From contig JANXMB010000093.1 of the NCBI GenBank assembly GCA_025354865.1, positions 1 through 41,279 of the forward strand: a DNA stretch of 41,279 nucleotides, written 5' to 3'. Each line of letters opens with the position of its first letter. Positions within the stretch are counted from its first letter, which is position 1. The position numbers and the translations under genes were made by a program. Of this stretch, positions 15,890 through 25,613 are shown in pieces. The notes beneath the pieces were generated by a model that saw only the letters and a program-made list of their open reading frames with translations, ran no database searches and had not been told where the DNA came from. Source of the stretch: Acetobacteraceae bacterium (lineage in GTDB: Bacteria > Pseudomonadota > Alphaproteobacteria > Acetobacterales > Acetobacteraceae).

Positions 15890-17974
15890 GTGGCCGGATC
15901 CACCTCCTTCGCCGAGATGCTGCCGGGCTTCGCTGCCGGGGTGCGCCGCTATACGCCGGGCAGCGACATCGGCTTGGCGCTGGGCGTGGTGGCGCTGCTC
16001 TCGGTTCTGGTGGTACCGTTGCCCACCTTGCTGTTGGATATGGGGCTGGCGCTATCGATCACGGCGGCGGTCTTGGTTTTGATGGTCGCATTGTTCCTGC
16101 GCCGTCCCCTCGATTTCACTAGTTTTCCGACTTTGCTGCTGCTGACGACGTTGTTGCGGCTATCGCTGAATGTCGCGACCACCCGCCTGATCCTGTCGCA
16201 CGGCAACGAAGGCTTGAACGCGGCCGGGCATGTCGTCGCCGCATTCGGCGGTTTCCTGATGGGCGGGGACGTTGTGATCGGCCTGATCGTGTTCGCGATC
16301 CTGCTGGTGGTGAATTTCATGGTCATCACCAAAGGCTCCGGCCGCATCGCCGAGGTTGCCGCGCGGTTCAGTTTGGACGCGATGCCCGGCAAGCAGATGG
16401 CGATCGACGCCGATCTATCCGCCGGCCTGATCGACGAGAAAGTCGCCCGCCGCCGCCGCAAGGATCTGGAGGAGGAAAGCGGGTTTTACGGCGCCATGGA
16501 CGGCGCGGCGAAATTCGTGCGCGGCGATGCGATCGCGGCGTTGCTGATTACGGTGATCAACATTCTCGGCGGCCTGGCGATCGGCGTCGTGCGCCACGGC
16601 ATGCCCTTTGCCGAGGCGGCGGCGACCTTCACCACGCTGACCGCCGGCGACGGATTGGTGTCGCAAATCCCTTCGTTGCTGGTCTCCACGGCTGCCGGCA
16701 TCGTCGTGACCAAGGGCGGCACCGAGGGTTCGGCCGACGTCGCAATGATGCGGCAATTGGGTGGCAATCCGAAGCCGCTGGCGATGGCCTCCGGCGCGGC
16801 GGTCATGCTGGCGATGATGCCGGGCCTGCCGGCGCTGCCGTTCCTGGCCCTTGCCGGGCTGGCCGGTGGCGGGGCCTGGTTGCGGCACAAACACCCTGAA
16901 ATCGTCGGCGATGCGCCGGAGCCGATCCCGGTTCCCTCGGAGCCACCGATCGCCGATTCATTGCGGATCGACATGATACGCCTCGAACTCGGCTACGGAC
17001 TGCTGGCGCTAGCCGGCGGGGATACGCCACGACTGACCGAGCAGATCAAGGGTTTGCGCCGGGCGATCGCGGCGGAAATGGGGTTTGTGCTGCCCCCCGT
17101 GCGCATTCAGGACAACATGCAGCTATCGGCGAACGAATACGTCGTGCGGATCAAGGAGATCGAGGCTGGCAAAGGCGAATTGCGCCCGACGAAGTTGCTG
17201 GCGATGGATCCCGGCGGTGCCATTCCCGCATTGGAGGGGGAGGAAACGCGCGAACCCACCTTCGGGCTGCCGGCGCTTTGGATCGAAGCAGAATTGAAAG
17301 AAGAGGCTTTGTTCCGAGGATGCACCGTGGTCGAGCCGCCGAGCGTTCTGACAACGCATCTAACCGAGCTGGTGCGGGAGAATGTTGCGGAGTTGTTGTC
17401 CCACTCGGAAACCCAGAAGCTTCTGGACGATCTGCCGCGCGAGCAACGGAAGTTGGTGGACGACCTGATACCGGGCCAGTTCACGGTCGGCGGCGTGCAG
17501 CGGGTTTTGCAAACCTTGTTGGGTGAGCGGGTGTCGGTGCGCGATCTACCGACCATTCTGGAGGGGGTGCAGGAGGCTTGCGGCGCCACGATCCGCGCCG
17601 TCCCGGCCATCGTCGCCCATGTCCGGGTTCGTCTCGCTCGGCAAATCAGCGACTCCCATGTCGGGCCGCAGGGCTTTATCCCGCTGATTACCCTGTCGCC
17701 CGACTGGGAGGCCGCGTTCATGGAGGCGTTGACCGGCCCGCCGGACGACCGCCAATTGGCGATGGCGCCGAGCAAATTGCAGGCCTTCATGCAGGCGTTG
17801 CGAACGGCCTTCGATACGGCGGCGGCGGCTGGCGAAGCGCCGGTGTTGCTAACCAGCGCCGGCATTCGCGGCCATGTTCGCGCGATCGTGGAACGTTTCC
17901 GGCCCGGCACGCCGGTACTGTCGCAAATGGAGATTTTCCCCAAGGTCCGCATTCGGACGGTCGGGTCGATATGA
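15890..17974 (+). CDS. flhA: Flagellar export gate protein FlhA
   Basis: FlhA is the large export-gate component of the flagellar type III secretion apparatus; 694 residues, the normal size. The N-terminal half holds about eight membrane helices (starting VVALLSVLVVPLPTLLLDMG) and the FHIPEP-region loop with GSGRIAEVAARFSLDAMPGK followed by QMAIDADL and RRRRKDLEEESGFYGAMDGA. The C-terminal half (about 350-694) is the cytoplasmic chaperone- and substrate-docking platform. The start is GTG 15890, four bases after the flbD stop; an in-frame ATG at 15917 would shorten the N-terminus by nine residues. The gap to flhF (91 bases) holds a palindromic repeat. Confidence 0.95.
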   Translation: MAGSTSFAEMLPGFAAGVRRYTPGSDIGLALGVVALLSVLVVPLPTLLLDMGLALSITAAVLVLMVALFLRRPLDFTSFPTLLLLTTLLRLSLNVATTRLILSHGNEGLNAAGHVVAAFGGFLMGGDVVIGLIVFAILLVVNFMVITKGSGRIAEVAARFSLDAMPGKQMAIDADLSAGLIDEKVARRRRKDLEEESGFYGAMDGAAKFVRGDAIAALLITVINILGGLAIGVVRHGMPFAEAAATFTTLTAGDGLVSQIPSLLVSTAAGIVVTKGGTEGSADVAMMRQLGGNPKPLAMASGAAVMLAMMPGLPALPFLALAGLAGGGAWLRHKHPEIVGDAPEPIPVPSEPPIADSLRIDMIRLELGYGLLALAGGDTPRLTEQIKGLRRAIAAEMGFVLPPVRIQDNMQLSANEYVVRIKEIEAGKGELRPTKLLAMDPGGAIPALEGEETREPTFGLPALWIEAELKEEALFRGCTVVEPPSVLTTHLTELVRENVAELLSHSETQKLLDDLPREQRKLVDDLIPGQFTVGGVQRVLQTLLGERVSVRDLPTILEGVQEACGATIRAVPAIVAHVRVRLARQISDSHVGPQGFIPLITLSPDWEAAFMEALTGPPDDRQLAMAPSKLQAFMQALRTAFDTAAAAGEAPVLLTSAGIRGHVRAIVERFRPGTPVLSQMEIFPKVRIRTVGSI

Positions 17975-18003
17975 CCGTCTCGCGCTCCGACGCTTTGTTT
18001 GGG

Positions 18004-18049
18004 CGGGCGATTCAGACCTCCGGTGATTCCACCTCCGGTCATCGCGCGC
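18004..18049. repeat. Dispersed palindromic repeat, copy B (between flhA and flhF)
   Basis: This sequence (core CAGACCTCCGGTGATTCCAC) is the reverse-complement match of the repeat at 1858-1906, with about 40 of 45 positions shared by eye. Its GACC/GGTC and GGTG/CACC arms can fold in RNA, so a hairpin would sit inside the flagellar transcript between flhA and flhF. It could stabilise the upstream message or lower expression of flhF-flhG. Confidence 0.7.
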
Positions 18050-18065
18050 CAGCGGCCGTACGTCC

Positions 18066-18953
18066 ATGCGGCTGAAACTATACCGAGCAGCGACTGTCCC
18101 GGAGGCGATGGCGTTGGTGCGTCGGGAATTGGGGGCGGAGGCGCTGATCCTCGGCACCCGACGTGTAGTGGACGGGGTGGAAATCACCGCCGCGTTGGAG
18201 CCTCGGGAAGCCAGACCTCTGGAGACGTCCGGACGCGGACAAGCCGCCGCTTTGGTCTATCACGCGGTGCCGGATCGCTTGCGCGGCGCGCTGTCGTTCG
18301 GCGATTTCCCCACCGCGCTGGCCGGTGCACTGCCTTTCGGCACGTTGCCCTTCGGCGATGCGCCGCTGCTGCTGACCGGCCCGCCGGGCGCCGGCAAAAC
18401 CCTGACCGTCGTCCGCTTGGCCACGCGCATGGTGTTGCGGGGGCAGAAGCCGATGGTTGTCGCGGCCGACGGCAACAAGGCCGGTGCGACCGAGCAATTG
18501 CGTGCGTTCACCCGGCTGCTCGGCTTGACCATGACCGTCGCCGATGAGCCTCTGACCTTGGCGCGAGCTTTGGCGCAGCGGGAGGAGAATACGCCGGTGC
18601 TCATCGACGCACCCGGCAGCAACCCCTTCGATCCCGCCGAGTCCGACGCATTACGCGCACTGATCTCGGCTGTCGGTGCGCGGGTGGCCGTGGTCCTGCC
18701 GGCTGGGCTCGATCCCGCCGAGGCGGCCGATACCGCCACCGCATACGCCGATGCCGGGGCCGAGTTTCTGGTTGCCACCCGCCTCGATGTCGCGCGCCGG
18801 TTGGGTGGCATCGTCGCCGCCGCCGAGGCCGCGCGCCTAATCCTGACCGAGGCCGGGATCGGCCCGAACGCCGCCGACGGTCTGGTGCCGATGACGCCCG
18901 ATTTCCTCGCCGCACGCCTGCTTCGAACAGGGAACCTTCGCCATGCCGCATGA
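18066..18953 (+). CDS. flhF: FlhF, SRP-type GTPase for flagellar placement (compact form)
   Basis: FlhF is a membrane-recruited GTPase of the SRP family that marks the pole for flagellar assembly. The conserved N-terminus is clear (MRLKLYRAATVPEAMALVRR, then ELGAEALILGTRRV). The GTPase core has P-loop GPPGAGKT (105-112), G3-like DAPGSN (181-186), and G4-like TRLD (238-241). At 295 residues it is shorter than the usual 350-450, mainly because the B domain between residue 45 and the NG core is reduced to about 45 residues. The G3 motif lacks the DTAGR form, and G4 has arginine in place of lysine. No clear ribosome binding site precedes ATG 18066. It overlaps flhG by 11 bases. Confidence 0.88.
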   Translation: MRLKLYRAATVPEAMALVRRELGAEALILGTRRVVDGVEITAALEPREARPLETSGRGQAAALVYHAVPDRLRGALSFGDFPTALAGALPFGTLPFGDAPLLLTGPPGAGKTLTVVRLATRMVLRGQKPMVVAADGNKAGATEQLRAFTRLLGLTMTVADEPLTLARALAQREENTPVLIDAPGSNPFDPAESDALRALISAVGARVAVVLPAGLDPAEAADTATAYADAGAEFLVATRLDVARRLGGIVAAAEAARLILTEAGIGPNAADGLVPMTPDFLAARLLRTGNLRHAA

Positions 18954-19689
18954 TCCCCGCACCATTGCCGTTGCATCCGGCAAAGGCGGTGTCGGAAAAA
19001 CCTGGTTCGCTATCACCTTGGCGCATGCGCTGACGCGATTGGGCCGGCGCGTGCTGCTGTTCGACGGGGACCTTGGGTTGGCGAATATCGATGTGCAGCT
19101 GGGCTTGATGCCGGCGCACGATATTGGCGGCGTGCTCGAAGGGCGGGTGTCGCTGGCGGACGCGGTGATGCGCCATCCCGGCGGTGGGTTCGACATCCTG
19201 GCCGGGCGCTCCGGATCGGGGGCTTTGGCCGCGCTGGACCCCGCGAGCCTGGAGACGGTGCTGGCGATGCCTCGGAACGGCGCGGCCGGTTACGACGATG
19301 TGTTGCTCGACCTCGGTGCCGGAGTCGAGCGACCGGTGCGCCGGATGGCCGCCGCCGCCGACCTTCTGCTGGTCTTGGCAACCGAGGAGCCTACCAGCCT
19401 GACGGACGCTTACGCGGTGTTGAAGCTGCATCGGGCCGACCGGCCCTTGGGCGATTCGCGGATCGTGGTGAATTTCGCCCCTACTCAGGCTGCGGGGGAA
19501 CGGACCTATGTTGCGCTGCGGCGGGCCTGTTCCACTTTTTTGCGGTTCGAACCGGGGCTGGCCGGTGTGGTCCGTCGGGAGGACAAAGTGCGCGACGCGG
19601 TCCGCCGGCAAACGCTGCTGTTGACCCGGCATCCGGGATGCACGGCGGCGGAGGATGTGGAGGAGGTTGCCAGCCGGCTGGTTGCCTAG
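18943..19689 (+). CDS. flhG: MinD-like ATPase FlhG/FleN
   Basis: A 248-residue ParA/MinD-family ATPase that works against FlhF to limit flagellar number. The deviant Walker A KGGVGKT occupies 14-20, followed by LLFDGDLGLANIDVQLGL (switch I aspartate) and the hydrolysis-region strand DDVLLDLGAGVE. The start is inside flhF with GGGAA upstream. The adjacent flhF-flhG pair suggests one or a few polar flagella. The TAG stop is the first part of a repeated hairpin element (19689-19757). fliA, often next in line, is absent. Confidence 0.9.
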   Translation: MPHDPRTIAVASGKGGVGKTWFAITLAHALTRLGRRVLLFDGDLGLANIDVQLGLMPAHDIGGVLEGRVSLADAVMRHPGGGFDILAGRSGSGALAALDPASLETVLAMPRNGAAGYDDVLLDLGAGVERPVRRMAAAADLLLVLATEEPTSLTDAYAVLKLHRADRPLGDSRIVVNFAPTQAAGERTYVALRRACSTFLRFEPGLAGVVRREDKVRDAVRRQTLLLTRHPGCTAAEDVEEVASRLVA

Positions 19690-19757
19690 CGCGCGATCGC
19701 CGCAGGCGTGAATCGCGCGCTCAGACTATGCGCGCGATCGCCGCAGGCGTGAATCGC
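19689..19757. repeat. Duplicated hairpin element between flhG and ppx
   Basis: A 28-base unit occurs at 19689-19716 and 19730-19757 (period 41). In the first copy GCGCGCGAT (19689-19697) pairs with ATCGCGCGC (19712-19720), and CGCC pairs with GGCG inside the loop; the second copy keeps the left arm and the inner stem, but the right arm is degraded to ATCGCCCG. The pair fills the 100-base gap between two convergent genes and could act as a two-sided terminator, although no T run follows. The first copy starts on the last base of the flhG stop codon. Confidence 0.75.
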
Positions 19758-19789
19758 CCGTCGTTGTCGCGGCCGATGGGCTTCCGGGT

Positions 19790-21298
19790 TTACTCCGCTG
19801 CTCGGGCTAGTGCGGCTTCGGTTCCGGCGTCCAAACCGGCGGCTTCGGCCAGCCGCTCCAGGCGGCGCATGACGGATTCTCCGGCGAACACGCCGCGATT
19901 TTCCTGCAGGCCAAGGATCAGGCGAGTCCCTTGGATGCGCAAACGGGTGCCGCTCAGCAGGTCCGGCGTGCCAGCCGATAGCGTGTAGGCCAGTCGCAGG
20001 GCAGTTCCGAGCACCTCGGCGCGGGAAACGGAGGCGAGGTCGAGAAGGGTGCGGGCGGTGCGGAGAAACGGTGCGTCGGAATAGGCCTCGTACCGCAATG
20101 CCACCGCCAACCCCAGAAATGCGCGGGTTTGGTGATCCAGGCCGACGCCGGGTTGCCGCAGCACCCGCAGGAAGGCTTGTTCGGCGCGAAATTCCGGGTG
20201 GTCGTGGCTGCCGATGTCGGAAACCCAGCAGGCAGCGAGGCGCAAGCGCCGTTCCTGCGCGGTTTCGCCGAAAAACAACGGGCCGGTCCAGTCGAACAAG
20301 GCGTCGGGCAACGCGGGATCGCGGCCCAGGCGTTGTGCCATCTCCTGGCAGGCGGCCAGCAAAGGGTCCTGGCTGCGGATTTCGTCGGTCATGTGCCGCA
20401 TGAACCAGCCTTCGCGCAGCCCGCTTGCGCTGAATACAACGCGCTTCGCGTTGGTCGCGCGCAGCAGCCGGCGCAAGGCAATTGCGGCGTACGGCAGATC
20501 GTCGAGCCGCCGTTTGGGCGCGCCAGGCATGCGTTCCAGCGTGCGACGGCTGGCGCCGGCGATAGCGTTGGTCAGATCGCGGGCACTGGCGGCGTCGATC
20601 ATGTAATGGTGCACCATCTGCAACGCGTAGTTGGTGCGCGCCATGTGGATACGGGCCAGCGCCCGCCATGCGCCGCCGACCAGATAAAGGTCCCGGTCGG
20701 CGCCCTGTCCCAACCAGGGAACGGTCGCCATGTCCGCTTCGACGATTTCCCGCGCGGCATTGAGATCGCCGGCCGACCGGTCCGAAAGGCGAATGACGCC
20801 GAGGCGCAGGGTCTGCGACGCGCCGCGGGTGCCACCGGTCAGGCGCACAACCTCCAGCGAGCCGCCGCCGATATCGGCGAGAATCCCGTCGGCGTCGGGA
20901 ATGCCGCACAAGACCCCGTCGGCGGAATATTCCGCTTCCTCCGGCCCCGACAGAATGCGGATCGGCACATCCGGCATGTGCGCCTGCAAATTCGCCACGA
21001 ATTCCGAGCCATTCGTCGCATCGCGCACGGCGGCGGTGGCAAGCACCTCGAACGGGGAGGCACCCATGGCTTTGCCAACCAGGTAATACCGCTGCATGAC
21101 CATGAGGGCCGGGGCAATACCCTCGTCGTTCAGTCGGCCGGTGGCCTGTAGGCCGCGACCCAGCCGCAGCACGGCTTTTTCGTTGAAAATAGGAACCGGA
21201 TTGCGGCTGTTGCCTTCGTAGACAACCAAACGGACCGAGTTGGAGCCGAGGTCCACGACACCCCGGCGCGGCAGGTTGGCGGGCGGATCGTAGGGCAT
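19790..21298 (-). CDS. ppx: Exopolyphosphatase/guanosine pentaphosphate phosphatase family
   Basis: A 502-residue Ppx/GppA enzyme that removes terminal phosphates from polyphosphate, or the 5' phosphate from pppGpp. The ASKHA-fold phosphate loops are intact: VVDLGSNSVRLVVYEG near the N-terminus and ILADIGGGSLEVVRL near residue 140, with the catalytic-type glutamate in GPEEAEYSADG. The C-terminal half is helical and HD-like. It begins 4 bases after the ppk1 stop and so belongs to the same transcript, the usual pairing of synthesis and breakdown enzymes. Ppx and GppA cannot be separated by reading alone, but the ppk1 neighbour favours Ppx. Confidence 0.92.
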   Translation of the reverse strand: MPYDPPANLPRRGVVDLGSNSVRLVVYEGNSRNPVPIFNEKAVLRLGRGLQATGRLNDEGIAPALMVMQRYYLVGKAMGASPFEVLATAAVRDATNGSEFVANLQAHMPDVPIRILSGPEEAEYSADGVLCGIPDADGILADIGGGSLEVVRLTGGTRGASQTLRLGVIRLSDRSAGDLNAAREIVEADMATVPWLGQGADRDLYLVGGAWRALARIHMARTNYALQMVHHYMIDAASARDLTNAIAGASRRTLERMPGAPKRRLDDLPYAAIALRRLLRATNAKRVVFSASGLREGWFMRHMTDEIRSQDPLLAACQEMAQRLGRDPALPDALFDWTGPLFFGETAQERRLRLAACWVSDIGSHDHPEFRAEQAFLRVLRQPGVGLDHQTRAFLGLAVALRYEAYSDAPFLRTARTLLDLASVSRAEVLGTALRLAYTLSAGTPDLLSGTRLRIQGTRLILGLQENRGVFAGESVMRRLERLAEAAGLDAGTEAALARAAE

Positions 21299-21302
21299 GC
21301 GG

Positions 21303-23528
21303 TCAGTCCTGGTTCACGCGATCCTGGCGACGCGGCGCCAGCATCGGCACGGCCAGAACGGGCTCGTGCAACGCGGAGCCTCGGCCCGAAAGCGATGGAT
21401 TGGTCATGAAGTAGTCATGTGCCGAGACCGGTCGCCGGCCCGCAGCGACGCGCCGCCAAGTGCCGTCGGGACGTAAATCCCACGATTGCAACGTGTCGCG
21501 GATGTTGGTGACCATGATCTGATCGAGTATCTGGGCATGCACCGTGGCATTGTGAATAGGCACGAGGGTTTCCACGCGCCAATCCAGATTGCGCTCCATC
21601 CAGTCGGCAGAACTGATGAACAGCTTGGCATGGCGGTTCGGCAGGCCGTGCCCGTTGCCGAACGCGAAGATGCGGCTGTGTTCGAGGAAGCGGCCGACGA
21701 TCGATTTGACCCGGATATTGTCCGATAGGCCGGGCACGCCGGGGCGCAAGCAGCAGATACCGCGCACGACGGCGACAATTTTAACCCCGGCACTCGACGC
21801 CGCGTACAGGGCATCGATCAATATCCGGTCCACCAGACCGTTCAGCTTGATCCAGATGGAGGCCGGTTTGCCATCCTTGGCGAAGGCGCTTTCGCGCTCG
21901 ATCAGGTCCAGCAGGGTGTCGCGGGTGGTTAGCGGGCTGAAGCCGATGTCCTCCATCGTTTCCGGGCGGGCGTAGCCGGTCATGAAATTGAACAGGCGCG
22001 CTGCGTCGCGGGTCAGGGCGGGATCGGAGGTAAAAAAGCTCAGGTCGGTGTAAATGCGGGCGGTAATGGGGTGGTAGTTGCCGGTGCCGAAATGCGCGTA
22101 GGACCGGATGGCGCCGGCTTCGCGCCGCACGACCAACGATAATTTTGCGTGCGTTTTCAATTCGGTAAAGCCGAAAACCACCTGCACCCCGGCGGCTTCC
22201 ATCGATCGTGCCAGCCGGATATTGGCCTCTTCGTCGAAGCGTGCGCGCAATTCGACCATTGCGGTAACCGACTTGCCAGCTTCCGCCGCCTCGATCAGGG
22301 CTTTCACGATCGGGCTGTCGCGGCTGGTGCGGTACAGGGTCTGTTTGACCGCGATGACGCTGGGGTCCTGCGCCGCCTGTCGCAGGAATTGCACCACCAC
22401 GTCGAAGCTTTCGTACGGGTGATGGACAACGATATCCTTCGCTCGGATTGCCGCGAAACAATCGCCGCCGAAATCGCGGATGCGTTCCGGGAAACGCGGC
22501 GTGTAGGGGGGGAACAACAGGTCCGGGCGGTCGTCGACGATCAATTGCTTCAGATCGACCGGCGCCATCAACCCGTCCTGGATGTGGATTTCGTCCTGCT
22601 CCGCGTCCAGTTCGTCGGTCACGAGGTCGCGTAGATTGGTCGGCATATCCTGGTCGATCTCAAGATGGATCACCACCCCGCGCCGCCGCCGCTTCAGCGC
22701 GGTTTCGTAGGATCGGACAAGGTCTTCGGCTTCTTCCTCGAACTCGACATCGGTGTCGCGAATGACCCGGAACATGCCCTTGCCGGTGACCTTGAAGCCG
22801 GGAAACACCCGGTCGAGGAATAGCAGCACCAAGTCTTCCAGCAGGACAAATCGAATAGACTTGCCGGCAGCATCCAGCGGCAGCCGCACGAACCGCTCCA
22901 CCTGATTGGACAAGGGCAGTAAGCCACGCATGATCAGGCCATCGTCCTCCCGCATCAGTAGCAGTGCCATGACCAGCCCCATATTGGGGATGAACGGGAA
23001 GGGATGCGCCGGATCGACGGCGAGCGGCGTCAGCACCGGGAACACCCGCTCCATGAACCACGCGTCCAGCCAAGCCTTGTCCCGGTCGGTCAGCGTCGCG
23101 GGCTTGCAAACCTGGATGCCGTTCTTGCGCAACAGCCCGGCCAATTCCCGCCAGACGCGCTGCTGGTCGGCCAACAATGCTTCCGCTTGCGTTTTGATCT
23201 CGGTCAATTGTTGGGCGGCGGTGCGACCGTCCGAGGAGACGTGTACGCCCTTGGCCTTGGCCTGGCCCAACAGGCCGGCCACCCGCACCGAGTAGAATTC
23301 ATCGAGGTTCGAAGCGCTGATCGACAGGAATCGCACCCGCTCCAGCAACGGATGGCGGGAATTTTGCGCTTCCTCCACCACGCGATGGTTGAAATCGAGC
23401 CAGGACAATTCCCGATTGATGAAGCGATCCGGCCGCTCCAGCGCGGAAACGACGTGGTCCGGGCCTGGCGCGGGATCGTTCGCGTCGTCGTCCGGATTTG
23501 GATCGGGAGGGATGGATTGGCTGCTCAT
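21303..23528 (-). CDS. ppk1: Polyphosphate kinase 1
   Basis: PPK1 reversibly polymerises the gamma phosphate of ATP into inorganic polyphosphate. The 741-residue protein starts with an acidic extension, then [20 protein letters not shown], the family's N-terminal domain. The autophosphorylated histidine is H479 in [16 protein letters not shown], and the second essential histidine is H633 in [13 protein letters not shown]. The 154-residue spacing between them is close to that in the E. coli enzyme. The start is ATG 23528. The 117-base gap to the divergent phosphatase gene must contain the promoters of both; I saw no clear Pho box there. ppx follows directly. Confidence 0.96.
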   Translation of the reverse strand: MSSQSIPPDPNPDDDANDPAPGPDHVVSALERPDRFINRELSWLDFNHRVVEEAQNSRHPLLERVRFLSISASNLDEFYSVRVAGLLGQAKAKGVHVSSDGRTAAQQLTEIKTQAEALLADQQRVWRELAGLLRKNGIQVCKPATLTDRDKAWLDAWFMERVFPVLTPLAVDPAHPFPFIPNMGLVMALLLMREDDGLIMRGLLPLSNQVERFVRLPLDAAGKSIRFVLLEDLVLLFLDRVFPGFKVTGKGMFRVIRDTDVEFEEEAEDLVRSYETALKRRRRGVVIHLEIDQDMPTNLRDLVTDELDAEQDEIHIQDGLMAPVDLKQLIVDDRPDLLFPPYTPRFPERIRDFGGDCFAAIRAKDIVVHHPYESFDVVVQFLRQAAQDPSVIAVKQTLYRTSRDSPIVKALIEAAEAGKSVTAMVELRARFDEEANIRLARSMEAAGVQVVFGFTELKTHAKLSLVVRREAGAIRSYAHFGTGNYHPITARIYTDLSFFTSDPALTRDAARLFNFMTGYARPETMEDIGFSPLTTRDTLLDLIERESAFAKDGKPASIWIKLNGLVDRILIDALYAASSAGVKIVAVVRGICCLRPGVPGLSDNIRVKSIVGRFLEHSRIFAFGNGHGLPNRHAKLFISSADWMERNLDWRVETLVPIHNATVHAQILDQIMVTNIRDTLQSWDLRPDGTWRRVAAGRRPVSAHDYFMTNPSLSGRGSALHEPVLAVPMLAPRRQDRVNQD

Positions 23529-23645
23529 GATGCAATCCTACAGGACAGGTGTGTCCGATCGCGAGAGGGGGCGCCGCCAATCGACGCAGCGCCGCTGCGG
23601 TATTGTTGTTTCGTGCCGGCCGTCCTGTTATCTCGAACCGCAGCG

Positions 23646-24362
23646 ATGATCGAATTTTCCCCTGCTCCCGCTCTCCTGCCCGACGGCCAGCGTGTTTACG
23701 CGATAGGCGATATTCACGGCTGCCTGGAACGCTTGCAGGCGCTGCACGCGGCGATTGCCAACGATCTCGCGGATCGCCCGGTGGCGGCGGCAACGGTCGT
23801 GCACCTCGGCGATTACGTCGATCGCGGCCCGGATTGCGCCGAGACGATCGATCTGCTCTCCGGCCTGGAAACCCTGGCCGGCGCTAAGGTCGTCAACCTC
23901 ATGGGAAATCACGAGGATATGATGATCCAGGCGATCGGCACCGGGCAGGCGTCGGCGGCGTCGCATTGGCTCCACAACGGCGGGGCGGAATCGCTGCTGA
24001 GCTGGCGGATCGGTCGTAACGTGCCGCAGATCGTCTGGGCGACGATGATCCCCTTCCCCCATCAGCGGTTTCTGCGCGGTCTGGCGACGTCGCACCGGAT
24101 CGGCCCGTATTTCTTTGCCCATGCCGGGGTGCGCCCGGGCGTGGCGCTGGAGAATCAGACGCAGCAGGACCTGCTGTGGATCCGGGAGCCGTTTCTGTCC
24201 TTCAAGAAGGAATTGGGCGCGGTCGTCGTGCACGGCCATACCCCGGTACGCGATCCGGTCGTACGGCCGAACCGGATCGGCATCGACACGGGTGCGGTGC
24301 TGGGCGGCGTGCTGACCTGTGCCATTCTCGAAGCGGATCGGATCGGTTTCCTGCAAGCCTGA
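23646..24362 (+). CDS. PPP-family metallophosphatase
   Basis: A 238-residue calcineurin-like phosphoesterase of the bacterial PPP type (serine/threonine phosphatase or ApaH-like). All metal-binding motifs are present: GDIHG (21-25), GDYVDRG (55-61), GNHE (87-90), and HGHTP near the C-terminus, with a further histidine in FFAHAGVRPG. I chose ATG 23646; the frame is open far upstream, but only as a shadow of ppk1. It diverges from ppk1. Substrates in this family range from phosphoproteins to dinucleoside polyphosphates and cannot be fixed here. Confidence 0.9.
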   Translation: MIEFSPAPALLPDGQRVYAIGDIHGCLERLQALHAAIANDLADRPVAAATVVHLGDYVDRGPDCAETIDLLSGLETLAGAKVVNLMGNHEDMMIQAIGTGQASAASHWLHNGGAESLLSWRIGRNVPQIVWATMIPFPHQRFLRGLATSHRIGPYFFAHAGVRPGVALENQTQQDLLWIREPFLSFKKELGAVVVHGHTPVRDPVVRPNRIGIDTGAVLGGVLTCAILEADRIGFLQA

Positions 24363-24398
24363 CAGGCGGCGCACCGAAAACGGCCGACACCGGCCCAG

Positions 24399-25580
24399 TC
24401 AGAAGGTAAACAACGGCCGGTCCGGCTTACGGCCCAACAGCACCTGCCCAACCGTTTCGAAGTGCTCGGGATGCCCCTGAATTTGCTGCGTCACCGTATG
24501 CATGTCGCGGAACCGGCGCTCGAACGGGCGGGCGCCGAAAATGGCCATCGCGCCGGCTGCCTCATACAGCGCCGCAACCACCTGCTTCGCCGATTGTATC
24601 GCGAATGTGGACGCAAGGCGGATGGCAACAAGCTCGTCCTGCGTCATGTGCCCCCGCGTGCGGGCCGCACCCCACACGTCGGATACGGTGACCAGCAGGT
24701 AGGTGCGAGCGGCCCGCAACCGAGCCTCGTTCCAGCCCACATGCGCTTGCATGACGTGGTTTTCCGATCGTGGCCGGCTGCCGCCGCGTGGCATGGACCC
24801 GGCGGCTTCCTGGACGAACGATGTCATCACGCTGCGGGCGATGCCCAGCGCAATCCCGGCGAAGCTGCCGGCGTAAAGAGTGCTAGGGGTGAAGACATAC
24901 AGATCGCCTTTGACCCGCGGCTTGGCGGAGCCGTCGCGCTTCATCGTGTAGGCTTCGGGAATGAACAGATCGCTCGCCGTGTAGCTGTCGCTGCCGGTGC
25001 CGCGCAGACCCATAGTTTGCCAGGTGTCGCGGACCTCGACCGTGGTTTTGCGGAAAAACATCGTGGCGCTGAGCGGCTTGCCGTCCTGCCCGAGGCGTTT
25101 GGACCCGTCGGGCTCGACGACCGGCACATGCGCGCCTAGCCAGGTCGCGAGGCGGGAGCCGGAGGCGAAGTCGAAGCTACCGGATAACCGATAGCCGCCT
25201 GGTACTACTTTGGCTTCCCCAGGGCCGGGACCCCAGGCCAGAATGCCCGTGTCCGGACCGAAGATGTCCGCGACGACCGCCGGTTCCAGATAGGCGGCGG
25301 TCAGTGCGCAGATATTGGTCTGCCCGACGCACCAGGCGGTGCTGGCGTCGTGGCTGGCGATTTCCTCGATGACTTGCACCAGGGATGGAGGGTCCAGCTC
25401 TGCTCCGCTATAGTCCTCCGGCTGCACGAGACGGAACAGACCGCGCTCGCGCAGGGCGGCGAACAGCGAGGCCGGAAGGTCGCGTGCTTGCTCGATTTCA
25501 TTCGCCGCAGCGTCGATCGCGGGACCGAGGTCGCGTGCGCGCTGCAGGTAATCGATTCCTTTGGTACTGAGGGTTTGCAT
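24399..25580 (-). CDS. Acyl-CoA dehydrogenase-fold flavoprotein (possible group D monooxygenase)
   Basis: A 393-residue protein with the acyl-CoA dehydrogenase fold. The N-terminal helical domain (EIEQARDLPASLFAALRERG, then LFRLVQPEDYSGAELDP), the SHDASTAWCVGQ segment, the beta domain with TWQTMGLRGTGSDSYTASD, and the C-terminal four-helix bundle are all visible. The pattern with RGTGS in the beta domain recalls two-component flavin monooxygenases (HsaA, DszC and p-hydroxyphenylacetate hydroxylase types) more than true dehydrogenases, and I see no obvious catalytic glutamate. The start is ATG 25580; the frame open to 26129 is a shadow. No flavin reductase gene is adjacent, so the reaction is uncertain. 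Confidence 0.83.
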   Translation of the reverse strand: MQTLSTKGIDYLQRARDLGPAIDAAANEIEQARDLPASLFAALRERGLFRLVQPEDYSGAELDPPSLVQVIEEIASHDASTAWCVGQTNICALTAAYLEPAVVADIFGPDTGILAWGPGPGEAKVVPGGYRLSGSFDFASGSRLATWLGAHVPVVEPDGSKRLGQDGKPLSATMFFRKTTVEVRDTWQTMGLRGTGSDSYTASDLFIPEAYTMKRDGSAKPRVKGDLYVFTPSTLYAGSFAGIALGIARSVMTSFVQEAAGSMPRGGSRPRSENHVMQAHVGWNEARLRAARTYLLVTVSDVWGAARTRGHMTQDELVAIRLASTFAIQSAKQVVAALYEAAGAMAIFGARPFERRFRDMHTVTQQIQGHPEHFETVGQVLLGRKPDRPLFTF

Positions 25581-25613
25581 GGTGCAGGACGTCCGGCGCG
25601 TTGAGCCTCGATC

